Assembly: GCA_963930655.1 (NCBI GenBank)
Contig: OZ005620.1
Location: 5,905,001-5,969,000, forward strand
Length of the DNA: 64,000 nt
Direction: 5' to 3'
From: Myrica gale
Taxonomy: Eukaryota > Streptophyta > Magnoliopsida > Fagales > Myricaceae
Shown: positions 47,501 to 59,589 of the stretch, one piece after another
Layout: every line of letters starts with the position of its first letter
How positions within the stretch are numbered: position 1 is the first letter of the stretch
Notes under the pieces: model-generated
Told to the model about the DNA's origin: nothing
The model's input: the letters and a program-made list of their open reading frames with translations, nothing else
Databases searched by the model: none
Translations under genes and position numbers: made by a program

Positions 47501-50500
47501 AAAACTGTCAGAAATCACATCTTGTTCGTCATGAAATCTCTGGAAAGTTAGTTTAGCGCTCCAATTTCAAGCCCTTCATTAACAAGACAATCAATATCTC
47601 GGTCTCTGTCCATGTAACATGAGATATAATTACTCCTAAACATCATAAAATATTCGACCCATGCAATTTTCCATCAATACTTTTCTCAGAAAATTTGAAA
47701 AAAATTAAAGCAAATATAATCGGTAACAATATGAAGGATACAAGAGGCCAATGACTCGAAGCAGATATAAATGCAGCCAGAATGTTTTCTAAGAATGACA
47801 CAAGACGATTGATATGTGGCTGCAAAACCTTATGCTATAAGTAAGCAATTGATAATATCTTGAAGGAACATGCAAAATCAGATTGTACTCACTTGCAATT
47901 GTGGAATTTTCACTTTGACGAGCGTCAACCGGTCCAGATCCTATCCTATCTAATACTCCGCACATCTCAACATTTCCAGCAAAATTGTGCAGCATACACA
48001 TGTATAGTAGAAAACTAACAAATTAAATTAGAAATCAGAGGGAGGGTAGAACATACAAATGTATCAGAAGGCTTGGAAAAGTAATGAACTGAGGAACCAC
48101 CAAAAGGTAGGTTGTAGAACATCACTATCTATGTAAGCGTCCATCTAAATGTACAAAGCATTGTTTTTGAAACTTTTGCCAAGCGGTCAACTTGAATGAT
48201 TGTTGTTTGGCCGCTGGACTGATCTCAAATGACCTATTTAACACTAGTTTTGGCATTACTGTATGCATTATCAATGAATATGGAAAAAAAAATGGAACTC
48301 AGTCTCTACTGCAGGGACAAACTCGACCAAAGGCCTGCTCTGCGTTTCAATTCTCAGTCAACAAGCGGTGAAAGGGAAAAAGCTAGATGTTTCATATAGG
48401 AATATTAAGTATTGGAAGGTTTTTCAACAGTAAAGACCAGTTAACACGTATCTTACATTGTGTTTCTCAAATACAAATTTGTCCTAGCTATCATCGCTAA
48501 CTAGAAACCAAACAATGACTTGCCATATGTAAGGAACGCCGTAGAACTGTTCAGAAGTAATCCATAAGGGTTTCACTTCTGCAAACAGATCAAGGACTAC
48601 CAGCCTCCCCACAGGAACAGAATGTAAAAGCGCCTGTATTCAAGCATATGTTACTGTCACCCCAAAAGCAGAATACAGAAGGAAACTGGACTATAATCAT
48701 GATGACAAAAAGTTCACTTCACAGTTGATAATTTATGTCAAATGCTTCAATTTTAGATCAACAAACTTTCTATCCTCCATTTCGTTTGAGCTGAGACGCT
48801 TTAACACCAGTCTCAAACAAAAAGAGTAAATTAGACTGATAACAGGCTTAAAATTGATGCCTTCAGGACTTATTTGGTTTATCAAAGGTATTAATCTCTA
48901 GAACCATCATAAAATCCTTCATGTCAGTTATGTGTAACGTAATCATCCTCAAGGTTTAAATGATAAGTATCCCTTTTTATTCCAACTGCTATTTGGCCAT
49001 ATATGCATGCAATTGTGTGGTGAAAGTCTTGGACATCCCATTTAAGATTTTGTACATTTTCTGTTCACAAGAACAATAGCAATACATCTGCCCAATTTTT
49101 GGTATCATGGTATCTGCTGAAATGTGTAGCCTCCAAAGAGATTCTTTGACTCGAACTCCAAAACCTTGAGATATTGAAAGCAACCTTTAGTGGCAGGAGT
49201 CCTTGGGAATCATGTCTTAGAAGTCCTTAAATTCGGAAGTTTCAGAAAGAAAACACTTATGGTATCAAAACATTCCATAGCTGTCAACCAAAGGCATGTC
49301 TGATGTCAGTTCACAAGTCGTCGCACATTTCAGTACTTACCAGTTTCCCAAACGTGTTATCTTTGCTGATGGAAAAATACTTTTTACTTCTGCAGGAACA
49401 TTGCCAGAAAAGACTGGAAGAACTGTACAGCAAAGTTTGCATGAAGTACAAGTATGACCAACACAAGGGAGAAAATGAAAGTAATCCATTAATATATTAT
49501 TTTCCCAGTCCATTATCTTCTGAAAAATCTAGTTTTTGATAAGAAAATCCTGCAAGAGTAATTCTACATGATTCTAAGATTTCCTACACCAAGCTCAATA
49601 AGCATTGTAATGAGACCTAATCCTAGAAACTGAAAGGTCCAGACAAGAGCAAAAAGATATAGTGGTTTTATCCTATGCAATGAAGATCGGAGGAATTTAA
49701 AATGTGAAGTTTCACTGCAGATTACCTCCAATATTTATCAGACATACACAAATCAGAAATTTAACATTTTTATATTCCTGGAAAATGACATATTAACGTG
49801 AAGATTAATAATCTTATCGAAACACACTTGCACTGGTCCTACTACTAAACAAGAATTTGCAATTCCAATTGCGGACAGTATTTCAAAATGAGGAAACAAA
49901 TATAGAGACTGGATGCTAAGGAATTGTTGGTACCTGGAGTCATTCCAAGTTCATACATTCTCTTGAGAATTTTCTTCTGCAGAACCAGTTGTTGGTCTAA
50001 CCAACTTTGTGGCAGTGGTCCAACCCACCTGTAATTAGATGTAATCATTTAAGAAAACAATGAAACTGAAAAAATGAATTACAATGGTCACAACTGTGCT
50101 AATATTTTCAGGGATGATGGCACCAGTGCCGATGAGAAAAAAAGTTCCGCTAAAAGCAATGTTGGACCATTCTGTCAAAGCAATGGAAAGGCTTTGCACT
50201 CAGATGCATAGATACAATGCAATTTAGGCTATTTGAAAAGCATTTGACTGAACTTGGTATTGACAGCAAAATGAACAAGCGTGAAACAACAAATATACTG
50301 TGTTTGGTATTGATTTTTACGAAATAGATAGTTGGTAAGCAAGTAAAAAGAAATAAAATTTCATGGGAAATTTACTGTGACACATACGAACCACTAAGCA
50401 AGATCTACAAACTTACCCATGCAGATTTTCCATACGTGACCATGCTAGAAATGCAGGGCCTCCAAAGAAATCATTCAAATCTGTTGTGCTTACATTAAAT

Positions 50501-52283
50501 TTCTGCCAGAGGATTAATAGGAAATCATTAGAAGAACAGAAATCTGGTGCTAAACTAATATTTAACCAACTGATGACTCATGAGTTTCTACCAAGGTCAT
50601 CTGACTACAGTGAACTCACCAAAATGTAACTCGAAGAAATCTTATTTATCAAGCCAAAGTTATTGGAAGATTGTACTGATGATTTTGCAGGCAACAAATT
50701 TTCCAAGAAATATTCCCATTCAAAAAGGCCTGAAGCTAGATTTTTTTTTTTTCACCTGAAAGGGAAACTGCATAAAGCCAAACACAGTAAGTCACCTGGA
50801 AAACGTTCTGCCAAATAGCTTCTTGTCCTGTAAACGCTAGTGGAAAATTGATACCTTGGAGAGCCATCCAATCAATTTCCTTTTCCCGTCTTTTCCAGCC
50901 CCACCAAGCAAAATAATCTTCCAAAAGAAGGTGAAAGGAAATTGAAAACAAAAATCCCTCGGAACACAACTGAAATTGGAGGCCGCAGTAGATTCTGCTT
51001 CACAAATTTCCTAGAGAATAAACACAATATGGAAGGAGATCTCACAGCTAGATGTAATAGCATTCTGGTAGTAGTTCCACGGAATAGGCCCCTGGACCAA
51101 GAGACCAGCATCTTTAACTCTGGGAAACAAGCCAGCTCTAGGTACTGAAAATAGTTGGGCACCATCGGTTTTCTCCCAAGATATATGCGAGCCGCACCAA
51201 TACTTCAAATACCAGTGTAGGACCAGCCAGAATCTCCACTCCAGTGACTCCAGAAATTCTAGTTAAGTGCCTAAAGTCATATTTTGATATGAGTCAACCA
51301 AATAATCTTAAAAATCCCTTTGATCTTCACATAATTTCCATATGCACGCATGAGGGCTTAAAACATTTTGTTCCACCTTCAACAGAATTAGACTCTTCAA
51401 AACAAATCAATAACTGAAAGCATCCCGATATCTCCTGCAGAACATCAAAAACGATTTAGAACATAGGGCCAAGTCCATAGAATGAAGGAAATAAACTCTT
51501 CAGCAGAGATAATTACAAGGTAGTAAGTGAAGAAATCTCACAGAATTTCAGGATCCCCACGTCTAATGAAAGAAGGATTGTTCCTGATCATAAAGCAAGA
51601 CTCACCATTACATTGGTCCTATTCGATATAAATGAATGAGTGAGAGCCACTCCTCAATTGAAAGCATAGAAAAAGGAGAACTGTTATTTTGTTGAGTATA
51701 CAGTATACTAGAAGCTCAACAGAGTATGCCCTGACTAAGACGGCTAAATTTACACACAATTCTGATTTTCATGGCAAATGTGGACAATCTATTTAGAATA
51801 TAGTTTATAGGCATGTGAGCGCCCACGCATTTATCTATGGGTACAAAAGCGCTCACGTAAACACGAATATATTATGTTGTATATGTTTGTGTACGTTTTG
51901 TGGAAGTTTCGCTTTCAATTTCTTAGCAATGCAATTATGCAACCAAGCAATAAAGATGAGAGTGAAGGTCAATATGTAGTTTTAACTTTTTCAGGTCCGA
52001 GATGATAAAAGCTCAAAATGAGCTCTCTTCCGTTCTCCTAAGTTCTGTCCGCAGTCAAACAGAGAACAGAGAAAGAAAAAAACTAGTGAAATGAAAGACC
52101 TTGGAGAACGGCTCGAGCCGCGTCTACTTGGACAGAGGGAGGAGCCCGCTCGCGGTCCTGGATTTCAAGGAGACGCGAAATGTAGTCGACTCCGATCGTC
52201 GACGAGTGAGCCAAGGAAAAGGTGCAGAGGACTAAGATCAGGGAGAGAGAAAAGGCGGGAAGCTGGGAGTCCATGGTTGGCAT
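44510..52283 (-). pseudogene. Alpha-N-acetylglucosaminidase (NAGLU, GH89), decayed
   Basis: Remnant of the vacuolar/lysosomal-type GH89 hydrolase. Recognisable exons on the minus strand: 52100-52283 (signal peptide, MPTMDSQLPAF), 51046-51270 (HWYLKYWCGSHISWEKTDGA), 50796-50917 ([20 protein letters not shown]), 50417-50502 ([18 protein letters not shown]), about 49932-50031, about 49337-49430, about 48525-48634, about 47915-47993, about 46967-47061 ([13 protein letters not shown]), about 46290-46405, 45560-46085, about 45000-45170 and 44510-44770. Lesions: the exon after 52100 and a large exon with the catalytic FNE region (between 49337 and 48634) are absent. Single-base frameshifts occur in GVEILAG/LHWYLK, RRYG/RSVPLIED and DTL/ACHDGF. 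The acceptor at about 47994 is AT instead of AG. A solo LTR interrupts the GFLLGPW codons, and further indels precede the final WLFNKYLQSPDS. Some introns use GC donors (GCAAGT). It cannot make an active enzyme. Confidence 0.88.
45176..45551. mobile_element. Solo LTR inside NAGLU coding exon
   Basis: 376 bp, TGTTGG...CTCAACA on the plus strand (TG...CA), flanked by the 5-bp duplication AAGAA (45171-45175 and 45552-45556). Removing it and one duplication restores the NAGLU reading DGFLLGPW across the junction. The inner sequence contains ACGTGGTTCGGTAATTGC on the minus strand, which is typical of a plant LTR. No internal retrotransposon region remains. Confidence 0.92.
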
Positions 52284-55200
52284 TGAAGGCGAAGAGAGAG
52301 AGAGAGAGAGAGACACTGAAGCCTTTATTAATGTCAGATTAACAGAGGAGGTTCTCATATATATAAATTTATAATTAACTATATGTACGTAAACATCTAA
52401 ACTAACAAATTATTTATTACTAATCTAGAATTAGTTACAAGTGCATGAACAGTAGTAGATTGAGCTGGTGTCTGACCTGTAATCTTCACGTGATGTGGAG
52501 TTTGTTCTGTGCTGACTTGGATCAAGCGGGAAAGGCCCTATCTTATTAGAAAGCTTAGCGCCCTGCAATCTGAGCTGACGTATAATATTTTATAAAGGAA
52601 ATATGCATGGCACCAATCACAGAGAGAGAAAGAGAGAGAGACTCTGAGGAAGGAGTTTGTTCAGTATCAGAGACAAATTTGAGGGGCGGGTATGGGAGAG
52701 AGTCAATTGGTGGAGGTGGTGGTGCTCTTCGTCTGTTTCCAACATTTAAAACTTGTTTTTCGGTCGGCTTCATGCTGGACTGAGGCCCAAATTGTAGGGA
52801 CGGCGTGAGTATTGGGCTTTGATTGATTCTACATGCGATCTTCCCTGGGCCTTACCCGCATCAGCCTGACTAAGAGGGGTTTAGACGGGCCGCAATGAGG
52901 GGATCCATAAGCGACTACAGAGATTTAAAATTCTAACCTCTCATCCCCGTCCCCGAAGTGCCTACAGAGATCCAAAGTGTATGTTTGTTTGCTTAAAAAT
53001 TTAGGTCTAAAAAATTCTAATCAAATAAACAAACAACCCCTTTGTTTTCCCTACATTTCGGGCATATTATAAAAAATTATAAATTAATAATTTTTTTACA
53101 TCAAACAATTCTTTATTATTATAATATTCACTCAAATCTTCTCTCTCCTCACTTTTTTACCAACTCCACAAAATATCTTTACTTTTACTAATTATAATAC
53201 CCCAACATTTTTACTACCCAAAACTTCTACAAACAAAAACCACCTTGTTAACGAGAATACTCTTCTCGTGGCGTGTGATTAGTACTTGAGCCCCATGTGA
53301 AGGAATACTGTTTGATTATCTAAATTGAGCGGACCGCTCTCTGTCCAATGCAATGTGAAGTTCTCAGTTCTCTGTTTGTGACACTCAGTGACGACTTCTT
53401 TCTTGCATTGCGTTTCCATCTTCTCTGCTTGGAATGGAAACATACCATGCAATTTTGGCAAGGGAGAACTGGAACCGGTTCGCAACGAAGTAGTGTCGGC
53501 TCTCTTCAAGAAGAGGTTCGAACCAAGAGAGACATGAAAAGGTACAGAGCTACAGACCTACGCATTCCAACACCAATACACATCTAGGAACAGTGAAAGG
53601 TTACAAACCCATTGAATCTTGCTAATCGACAGTGACAGTGGGATTTTTGGGACAAACCGAGTGAATGATATGGTCAACGGACAAGATACGACTGGTTGTG
53701 AATTTAGTGCGTGCAAGACCCCATTACTCATGATGCTCTCAATAGCAAACCAATGTAGGCAACGCCTTATGGAATATGTTCACCTTCATGTCGGCTTGTC
53801 GCTTTCGGGATAGGTTTCTTATCCTTCAGAGGAAACTGTTCCCAATACCACCCTCCGTAGGCAGTTTGATAAGTCGTGTAGAGTGAGACGGAGACAGACG
53901 GAGACAGAGGAAATTGCAGTGTGTTAAGATTTTGGTGCTTCAGTCCTAACAGTGTTTTAATTTAATGTAATATTAATACATTTAAGTTGATGATGTTAGA
54001 ATATATGTATTTATTTATATACCTTCTGGGTTACACGACTATCAAAAGGTTTAATTAATTCTTACAAGTAATCGTTTATCGTCCTCTCATAGCTCAGAAT
54101 TAATTATTATAACTTTTTCCTACTATCGCATCACAATTTAATGTGGTTTGGTAGAACAACTTGTCAGATACTAATTAGTTTTGAATTTGTCTCATAAAAG
54201 GACAAAATCTAAGTTAGGGATACAAGATTATTGTTGCTACGTCACCTCAAAATAGCAATTCATGTCGTTTGGTAGAACATCTAATTCTAAAAATACAAAT
54301 AGCAAGCATTAAATTCTCTCCACCACGATACAAAATAATTAATGCAAATTATTTCCATCTTTATCTCATAAAATTGGGTGTTGGAAACGACATTCATGTG
54401 GAAGACATTGTCGATTTAAAAAACTGTGTTTGCATGTTAAATTTTAGGGAATTTAAATTTTTTGATTAATGAAAGAGTAAATAGAGAGATAAGTTGAGTA
54501 AATTTTTTATTCTTATTGTGATAGAAACAGATGATTTGATGAAGATAGATTATTTTTAGAACCATCGACAACTCTTCGCTCAAATTGTATGATGCAATTT
54601 GAAGAGAGATAAAAACAACATGTGGACTCTATACCATTTAATATTGTTCATATTTGTCCATATAAAAATTTAAACAATATAAATCCTACAAAAGCCATAT
54701 AATCCGTGCTGAAATTACACAAAATTTTAATTTGATTATTATATAATTATTTTATCAGGTCAAAGTTTTACAACAAAATATGGCATGCAAACACGATAAA
54801 AAGGACTTAAAATACCGAGCAAAGGACAATTTCCCTTTTGAACGCCTGAGCAAAGTACTAGCTTTTAGCACTTCAAGCAGCCCCCCAAAAGTGCGCATGC
54901 TCTTAGTACTTGCTGCTGACCTTTGCCAACCTCTTGGACCCGATTCCGGCTCTGAGTTCAGTCCTCGAAGGATCGGATCCTCTCCTGCTGAACCCGAGTG
55001 TCATCTACTCGAATCTTCACCTCCATGCGCTTCAGGATTTCCAGTCACCATCCTTCACTGATATAGAGATCATTGACTAGGTAGAATATAATAGTGCAAG
55101 ACATACTCAAAGATAAGCAGCATGGAATTGTCGTCCACTAGGGGGAGCAGTAGCTGAGAAAGGAAATCTCCACGTTTCAATAACCCTGTCATAGCATATA

Positions 55201-56048
55201 TTGAAAACATTATATCCATGCCACCTGTCGCTTCCTTGAATGAATGCCTCTTTGCCTGTAGCTTTTTTACTCGATTTTGCAGTTTTGTTTAATGGAAGTT
55301 TGAATATCTTTCGTTCCAGCAAAGAAGACGAAGATCTTTCTGCTGATCTTGTTAGCCTATACAGGGGAAAGTCAAACATGGCAAGATTATATATGTTCTG
55401 CAATTTCCCGGTCGAGAAGCATATATATGTATAGGTGGTGATGTAGACTATAAACTAGGTTAATCTCAATTCTCAGTTACAGATATTATTAGTGGAGCCA
55501 AGAAGAGTCTTGGACACTTGCTTAAACCCTTCAGAAAACAGGGGTCTTCTCACGTACGTAGTCCTGGCCCAACTTGCCATGGTCATTCATTAATTTGGAC
55601 AAAACATAGCTGCCAAATGACGGGTCACTGTTGAATCCGATCAGACCTCATGTCTTTCTTTCTTCACTTCTTCATTTTTTGCTTACTCATTTTCTCTGTC
55701 TTTTTCCCCGGAATTAAGCGTCGGATTTCCACTGTCTCCACGTTTGAGAGCCTGTGGGACACTGTAAAGCTGTAAGCTTGATGGCCAGGGAGAAAAAAAG
55801 AAGAAGAAGCTCGATTCCCTCTGCTTACTTAGCAAGCCTAATTAATATATAAAAGAAGGTTGATGCCCATCTACTTCGCTGGGCCAATTCCTATACTCCA
55901 CGTACGCCGGCCCGTCTAGACAGCAGAAAATGAGTAATTCTTATATCCTCACTGTTTGCCAATAACGACTCCTTCCTTGTATCTATAATTGATATTGAGT
56001 GGAAATTTACGGTTACAGTTACTGACATATTAACTAACCATCACATGC
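52284..56048. other. Gene-poor spacer
   Basis: Contents: the NAGLU 5' region with (GA)n at about 52295-52312, another GA tract near 52620, a decayed MITE (52980-53255) and long AT-rich stretches. The less AT-rich segment 54890-55400 has open frames on both strands (for example minus RWHGYNVFNICYDRVIETW), but I recognise no family. It may be a gene relic. Confidence 0.4.
52980..53255 (-). mobile_element. Decayed MITE related to 25295-25500
   Basis: The left end ATGTTTGTTTGC and the right end CTACAAACAAAAACC form weak inverted repeats. The CTTCTCTCTCCTCAC core is the reverse of the GAGGAGAGAG core at 25.4 kb. Confidence 0.45.
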
Positions 56049-56378
56049 AAAAATAAAGGGGAAAATTCACTTTGCACTCCCAATCTTTGAGGTCATTTCT
56101 AAGTTGCACCCACTTTTATTCATTTCGTTACATTTAAACATCAAATTATCAGTTTTCGTTAAAAAGCACCCTCCACCTCAAATAGCCGTTACATCTGACG
56201 ACAAACGGACGTGCGGTGCACGTCACCAATTAAAATATAAAATTACCATTTTACCCTTCTTCTCAAACTTCGACCCATTAGGGCTGCAAAGCCATCAATT
56301 ATATTTCCACTATTCCGCATTCTCTCTTCCAGTAGCGGCCTGCAAACCCATTTCCATCCAATTCTCCTTCTCCTCTTC

Positions 56379-56470
56379 CACGCCACCATGACACTCGAAC
56401 CAACCATCATGCCATCTTTGGAGAATCCCATTCCGATAAAAGTATTCCAAATAGGCTTACAGACCACACT
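56379..56470 (-). pseudogene. Captured DOMON-domain fragment
   Basis: The minus strand reads WNTFIGMGFSKDGMMVGSS, then VMVAW. The GFS.DG.MVGSS.(M/I)V.W pattern is that of DOMON (cytochrome b561-associated) domains. It is short, so I am moderately sure. Confidence 0.55.
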
Positions 56471-56811
56471 AGATAAGTTTCCATAAGGAGGGGGAAGGAA
56501 ACTCAAATCTGTCTCACCGTCATTACTACCATCATCGGCTAGTGCAGGAATATTTAGAACCCATCATCTCGAAGGTTTGGGTCCCAAGTTGCAAATTCGT
56601 TGAGGATTGAACAAGAAAATCACTCTGCTGGAAACAATCATGTTGTACCTGTATCCAGAAAGGAGGGTGTTTTCTTGACTTGTTATTTTATTTAATTTTT
56701 GTGGCATTATCTCTAGGAGGTAGTAGAGTTGAAGGACTCCTTTTTCTTTTGTACATGAATAATGATAAAGAAACACTTATTTATAAAATTAAAATATGGG
56801 ATTCAACCGTA

Positions 56812-57006
56812 AATGGTGAATTTCATTGGGAAGTTCCACGAAGGACTGGTGCCACCGTCTCGATCGACGTTAGTTTTGGCTTTTTGCTCGTGTTGCGAGT
56901 CACCGGAGATTGAGACGACGACGTATACGCCCATCTTGCCGAAAAGGTTAAGATCTTTGAGGTCTGTGGCAGAGAGAACATTGACTTCTAAGGTCCTGTA
57001 CTCCAT
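56812..57006 (-). pseudogene. Captured C2-domain (SRC2-like) fragment
   Basis: Starts at an ATG (57006): MEYRTLEVNVLSATDLKD, then NLFGKMGVYVVVSISGD and DGGTSPSWNFPMKF. This is the first half of a plant SRC2/BAP-type C2 domain. The frame breaks off after KFTIYG. Confidence 0.8.
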
Positions 57007-57109
57007 ATTATAGCATTGAGCGACCAAGAGAAAGCATCTGGCTCAACCTCTTCCTCCTCATGCTTATCCTTTTCGTAGCCATCGTCGGTGTCATCGTCTA
57101 CGTGCTCTC

Positions 57110-57631
57110 ATATATACGCACTCAGTGTCCCAAAATCTATACCATTGGTCCTCTCCACGAGCTCTTGAAAAACAAACATGGATCCAGAAAGAGCTCATTG
57201 CAATCGCAGTCTTCTAACGGCCTCTTCGAAGTGGACACGAGCTGCATGAAGTGGCTCGACTCTCAGCCATCCAAGTCCATAATTTACGTGAGCTTTGGAA
57301 GCATTACAACAATGACAGAGGACGAATTCATGGAGCTTCGGCATGGCCTGATTGCTGATAAGAAGCAATTCTTGTGGGTCATACGGCCGGAAATGGTGAC
57401 CGGTGAACATGGCGGAGGAGGGAGAACGATCGTGTTACTGTGGAAAAGATGGTGAATGAGCTGATGATGGAGAGGAGGGAGGAGATTATGAAATCAACGG
57501 TTGAAATGGCTAGGTTGGCAAGAAAAAGTGTCAGTGAAGGTGGGTCCTCATACTGCAATTTTGATCGTTTGATCGAGGATAAAAGGCTGATGAGAGAGGG
57601 TGGAAGAAAAGTATCTCCCATACTAGACTAG
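57110..57631 (+). pseudogene. Captured UDP-glycosyltransferase fragments
   Basis: KIYTIGPLHELLKNKH, SCMKWLDSQPSKSIIYVSFG and KKQFLWVIRPEMVTGE are central plant UGT (UGT85-like) segments. A direct jump with a frame change leads to the C-terminal tail (VNELMMERREEIMKSTVEMA, SVSEGGSSYCNFDRLIED). The PSPG box that binds the UDP-sugar is missing. Confidence 0.85.
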
Positions 57632-57734
57632 ACTAGACAAAAGCAATGATGCTGCGCAGAACCCAAACAAGAAGCTCGGAAGGTCCTATAGCCTCTGTTC
57701 TAGAAGAAAATGTTGCGGAAGGTCCTATAGCCTT

Positions 57735-57905
57735 TGTTTACTTGTAGACGGTGTCCTGTGGGTTGGAGCCGATGGTGGTGAAGTTGTTTTAGGTGCTGAA
57801 CATCGTGGAGTTGACCAGGGAAGTGAGAATCGAGTTTACGTTGTTCTCGTATGGGAATCCGGAGTGTACTTTAGTTGAGAGCACCCGCCATAGACGAAGG
57901 TCAAA
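57735..57905 (-). pseudogene. Captured DUF26 (PDLP/CRRSP) fragment
   Basis: The minus strand reads HSGFPYENNVNSILTSLVNS followed by FTTIGSNPQDTVYG with one in-frame stop. This resembles the DUF26 domain of plasmodesmata-located or cysteine-rich secretory proteins. It is truncated on both sides. Confidence 0.65.
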
Positions 57906-58274
57906 CTGTCAGAAGTGTTTAACGACTACAAATTCATGAAGGGCAAAACGAGAAGTTATTTGTTTAAGTGGTCACGTGGACTACACGTCCATGGTTTACC
58001 GTGAGGAGTAACGGCAAATTGAGCTAGAGGGTGGAAATTAACTTAAAATGATTAAAATGATACTTTGAGGTATTAATTTAACGAAATCAGTAAAAGTGAA
58101 TGCAACTTATAAATGATCTCAAAGTTGAGGGTGCAAATTGAATTTTTTTCAAAAATAAATAAATAAATAGACAGAATATGTAGTTAGGAGGTGTATATAA
58201 GAAAAAGAAGTATGCACGAAAAGTGTTTTGCTTTAGGTACACGTACGATTCCCCCTTCACAAATTCCTAACCTC

Positions 58275-58281
58275 TATATAT
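58275..58281 (+). promoter_or_regulatory. TATA box of the WD40 gene
   Basis: TATATAT, followed by pyrimidine-rich sequence. Transcription would start near 58305, leaving the ATG at 58339 as the first usable start and excluding the in-frame ATG at 58294. Confidence 0.5.
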
Positions 58282-58338
58282 TTAGGTCGCCTCATGACTT
58301 TCTTCAGCCCCATCCTTGCTTTCCTCCCTCTCTCCAAC

Positions 58339-59589
58339 ATGGGAATTATGGCATGCAGAAGATCTTGTGAATCGAAAAATGAGCCTCAATCTGAGTCTAG
58401 CTACCATGAACCGGAGTTAAATTCTCTTCTTTCCCTACGAAGCCTCCAGTCGGTTCCTTCCCTCGCCTCACGATCCCTCCAGCAACAACACTTTCTTCCC
58501 AACGCGCACCACCACTGCCTCACCACTCTTAAAGGCCATAACTCTTACATATCTTGTCTCACCCTTGCTGGAAAATTCCTCTACACTGGCTCTTCCGACA
58601 GAGAAATCCGTTCCTGGAAGCGAACTGCTTTACACTCTGAATCCGATCAGGAAAGTCCGATATTTAGCAACCTGGTACCTGGCGGGAAGGGTGCGGTGAA
58701 GTCCCTGGTGGTTCTGGCTGACAAACTCTTTAGTGCTCACCAGGATAATAAAATCCGCGTATGGAAAATCAACAATCACGAACCTGATCATCCAAAGTAC
58801 ACCCACTCAGCCACACTTCCGACGCTTGGCGACCGTGCCTCTAAGCTTCTGATGCCCAATAACCAGGTCCAGATTCGAAGGCACAAAAAATGTACCTGGG
58901 TACATCATGTCGATGCTGTCTCTGCACTTGCTTTATCAGAGGATGCGTCGCTCCTCTACTCTGTTTCATGGGATCGGACGCTCAAAATCTGGCGAACGAA
59001 GGACTTCAAATGCTTAGAATCCCTGACAAACGCGCACGATGATGCGATAAACGCGCTGGCGTTATCGAACGATGGACATGTTTATACTGGCTCAGCTGAC
59101 AAGAAAATCAAGGTGTGGAAGAAAAACCCAGGAGATCAGAAGAAGCATTCCCTGGTTGCAACTCTACAAAAACACAATTCTGGGATTAATGCATTGGCCC
59201 TGAGCAGTGATGGGTCTGTGTTGTACTCTGGCGCATGTGACAGATCCATAGTGGTATGGGAGAAGGGAGCTAGTGGCAGCTTGGAGGTTGTGGGTGCGCT
59301 TAGGGGTCACTCCAACTCCATATTATGCTTGGTTGTTGTGTCTGAATTGGTGTGTAGTGGCTCAGCAGATAGAACTGTGAGGATTTGGAGAGGTACTGCT
59401 GATAGAAATTACACTTGTCTGGCAGTCTTGGAAGGGCACAGAGGGCCCGTCAAGTGCTTGACTGCAGCAATTGATCGTTGCAACTCATCGGATGAAGCTT
59501 ACCTCGTTTACAGCGGTGGTTTGGACTGTGACATTAAGGTTTGGCAGGTTGTAGTCCCTATCGATTCTTTAGAAGAAAACTCCTTCTAG
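58339..59589 (+). CDS. WD40-repeat protein, JINGUBANG type
   Basis: Intronless gene for a 416-aa protein made almost entirely of a seven-bladed WD40 propeller. Repeats include LKGHNSYISCL...DREIRSW, SAHQDNKIRVW, SALALSEDASLLYSVSWD with RTLKIW, NALALSNDGHVYTGSADKKI, ALSSDGSVLYSGACDRSIVV, GHSNSILCLVV with SADRTVRIW, and GGLDCDIKVWQ. This architecture matches Arabidopsis JINGUBANG and relatives; JINGUBANG restrains pollen germination through TCP4 and jasmonate. The N-terminus is Ser-rich and probably disordered. An in-frame upstream ATG at 58294 would add 15 residues (MTFFSPILAF), but it is only 13 bp past the TATA box. Pack-MULE 3 ends 188 bp before the chosen start. The family is clear; orthology to JINGUBANG itself is not proven. 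Confidence 0.88.
   Translation: MGIMACRRSCESKNEPQSESSYHEPELNSLLSLRSLQSVPSLASRSLQQQHFLPNAHHHCLTTLKGHNSYISCLTLAGKFLYTGSSDREIRSWKRTALHSESDQESPIFSNLVPGGKGAVKSLVVLADKLFSAHQDNKIRVWKINNHEPDHPKYTHSATLPTLGDRASKLLMPNNQVQIRRHKKCTWVHHVDAVSALALSEDASLLYSVSWDRTLKIWRTKDFKCLESLTNAHDDAINALALSNDGHVYTGSADKKIKVWKKNPGDQKKHSLVATLQKHNSGINALALSSDGSVLYSGACDRSIVVWEKGASGSLEVVGALRGHSNSILCLVVVSELVCSGSADRTVRIWRGTADRNYTCLAVLEGHRGPVKCLTAAIDRCNSSDEAYLVYSGGLDCDIKVWQVVVPIDSLEENSF

Larger units (their letters stand above)
56058..58150. mobile_element. Pack-MULE-type element 3
   Basis: 2093 bp with about 190-bp terminal inverted repeats. The left end is GGGGAAAATTCACTTTGCAC; the reverse complement of the right end is GAAAAAAATTCAATTTGCAC. 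It is flanked by a perfect 9-bp duplication, AAAAATAAA, at 56049-56057 and 58151-58159. The interior carries fragments of four unrelated host genes: DOMON, C2 and DUF26 on the minus strand, and a UGT on the plus strand. No transposase was seen. Its right end lies about 115 bp upstream of the TATA box of the WD40 gene. Confidence 0.9.

Noticed and set aside
54780..55403. Possible gene in the less AT-rich segment
   Set aside because: Neither strand gives a recognised domain, and splice structure cannot be set without a homologue; noted only as a possible relic.
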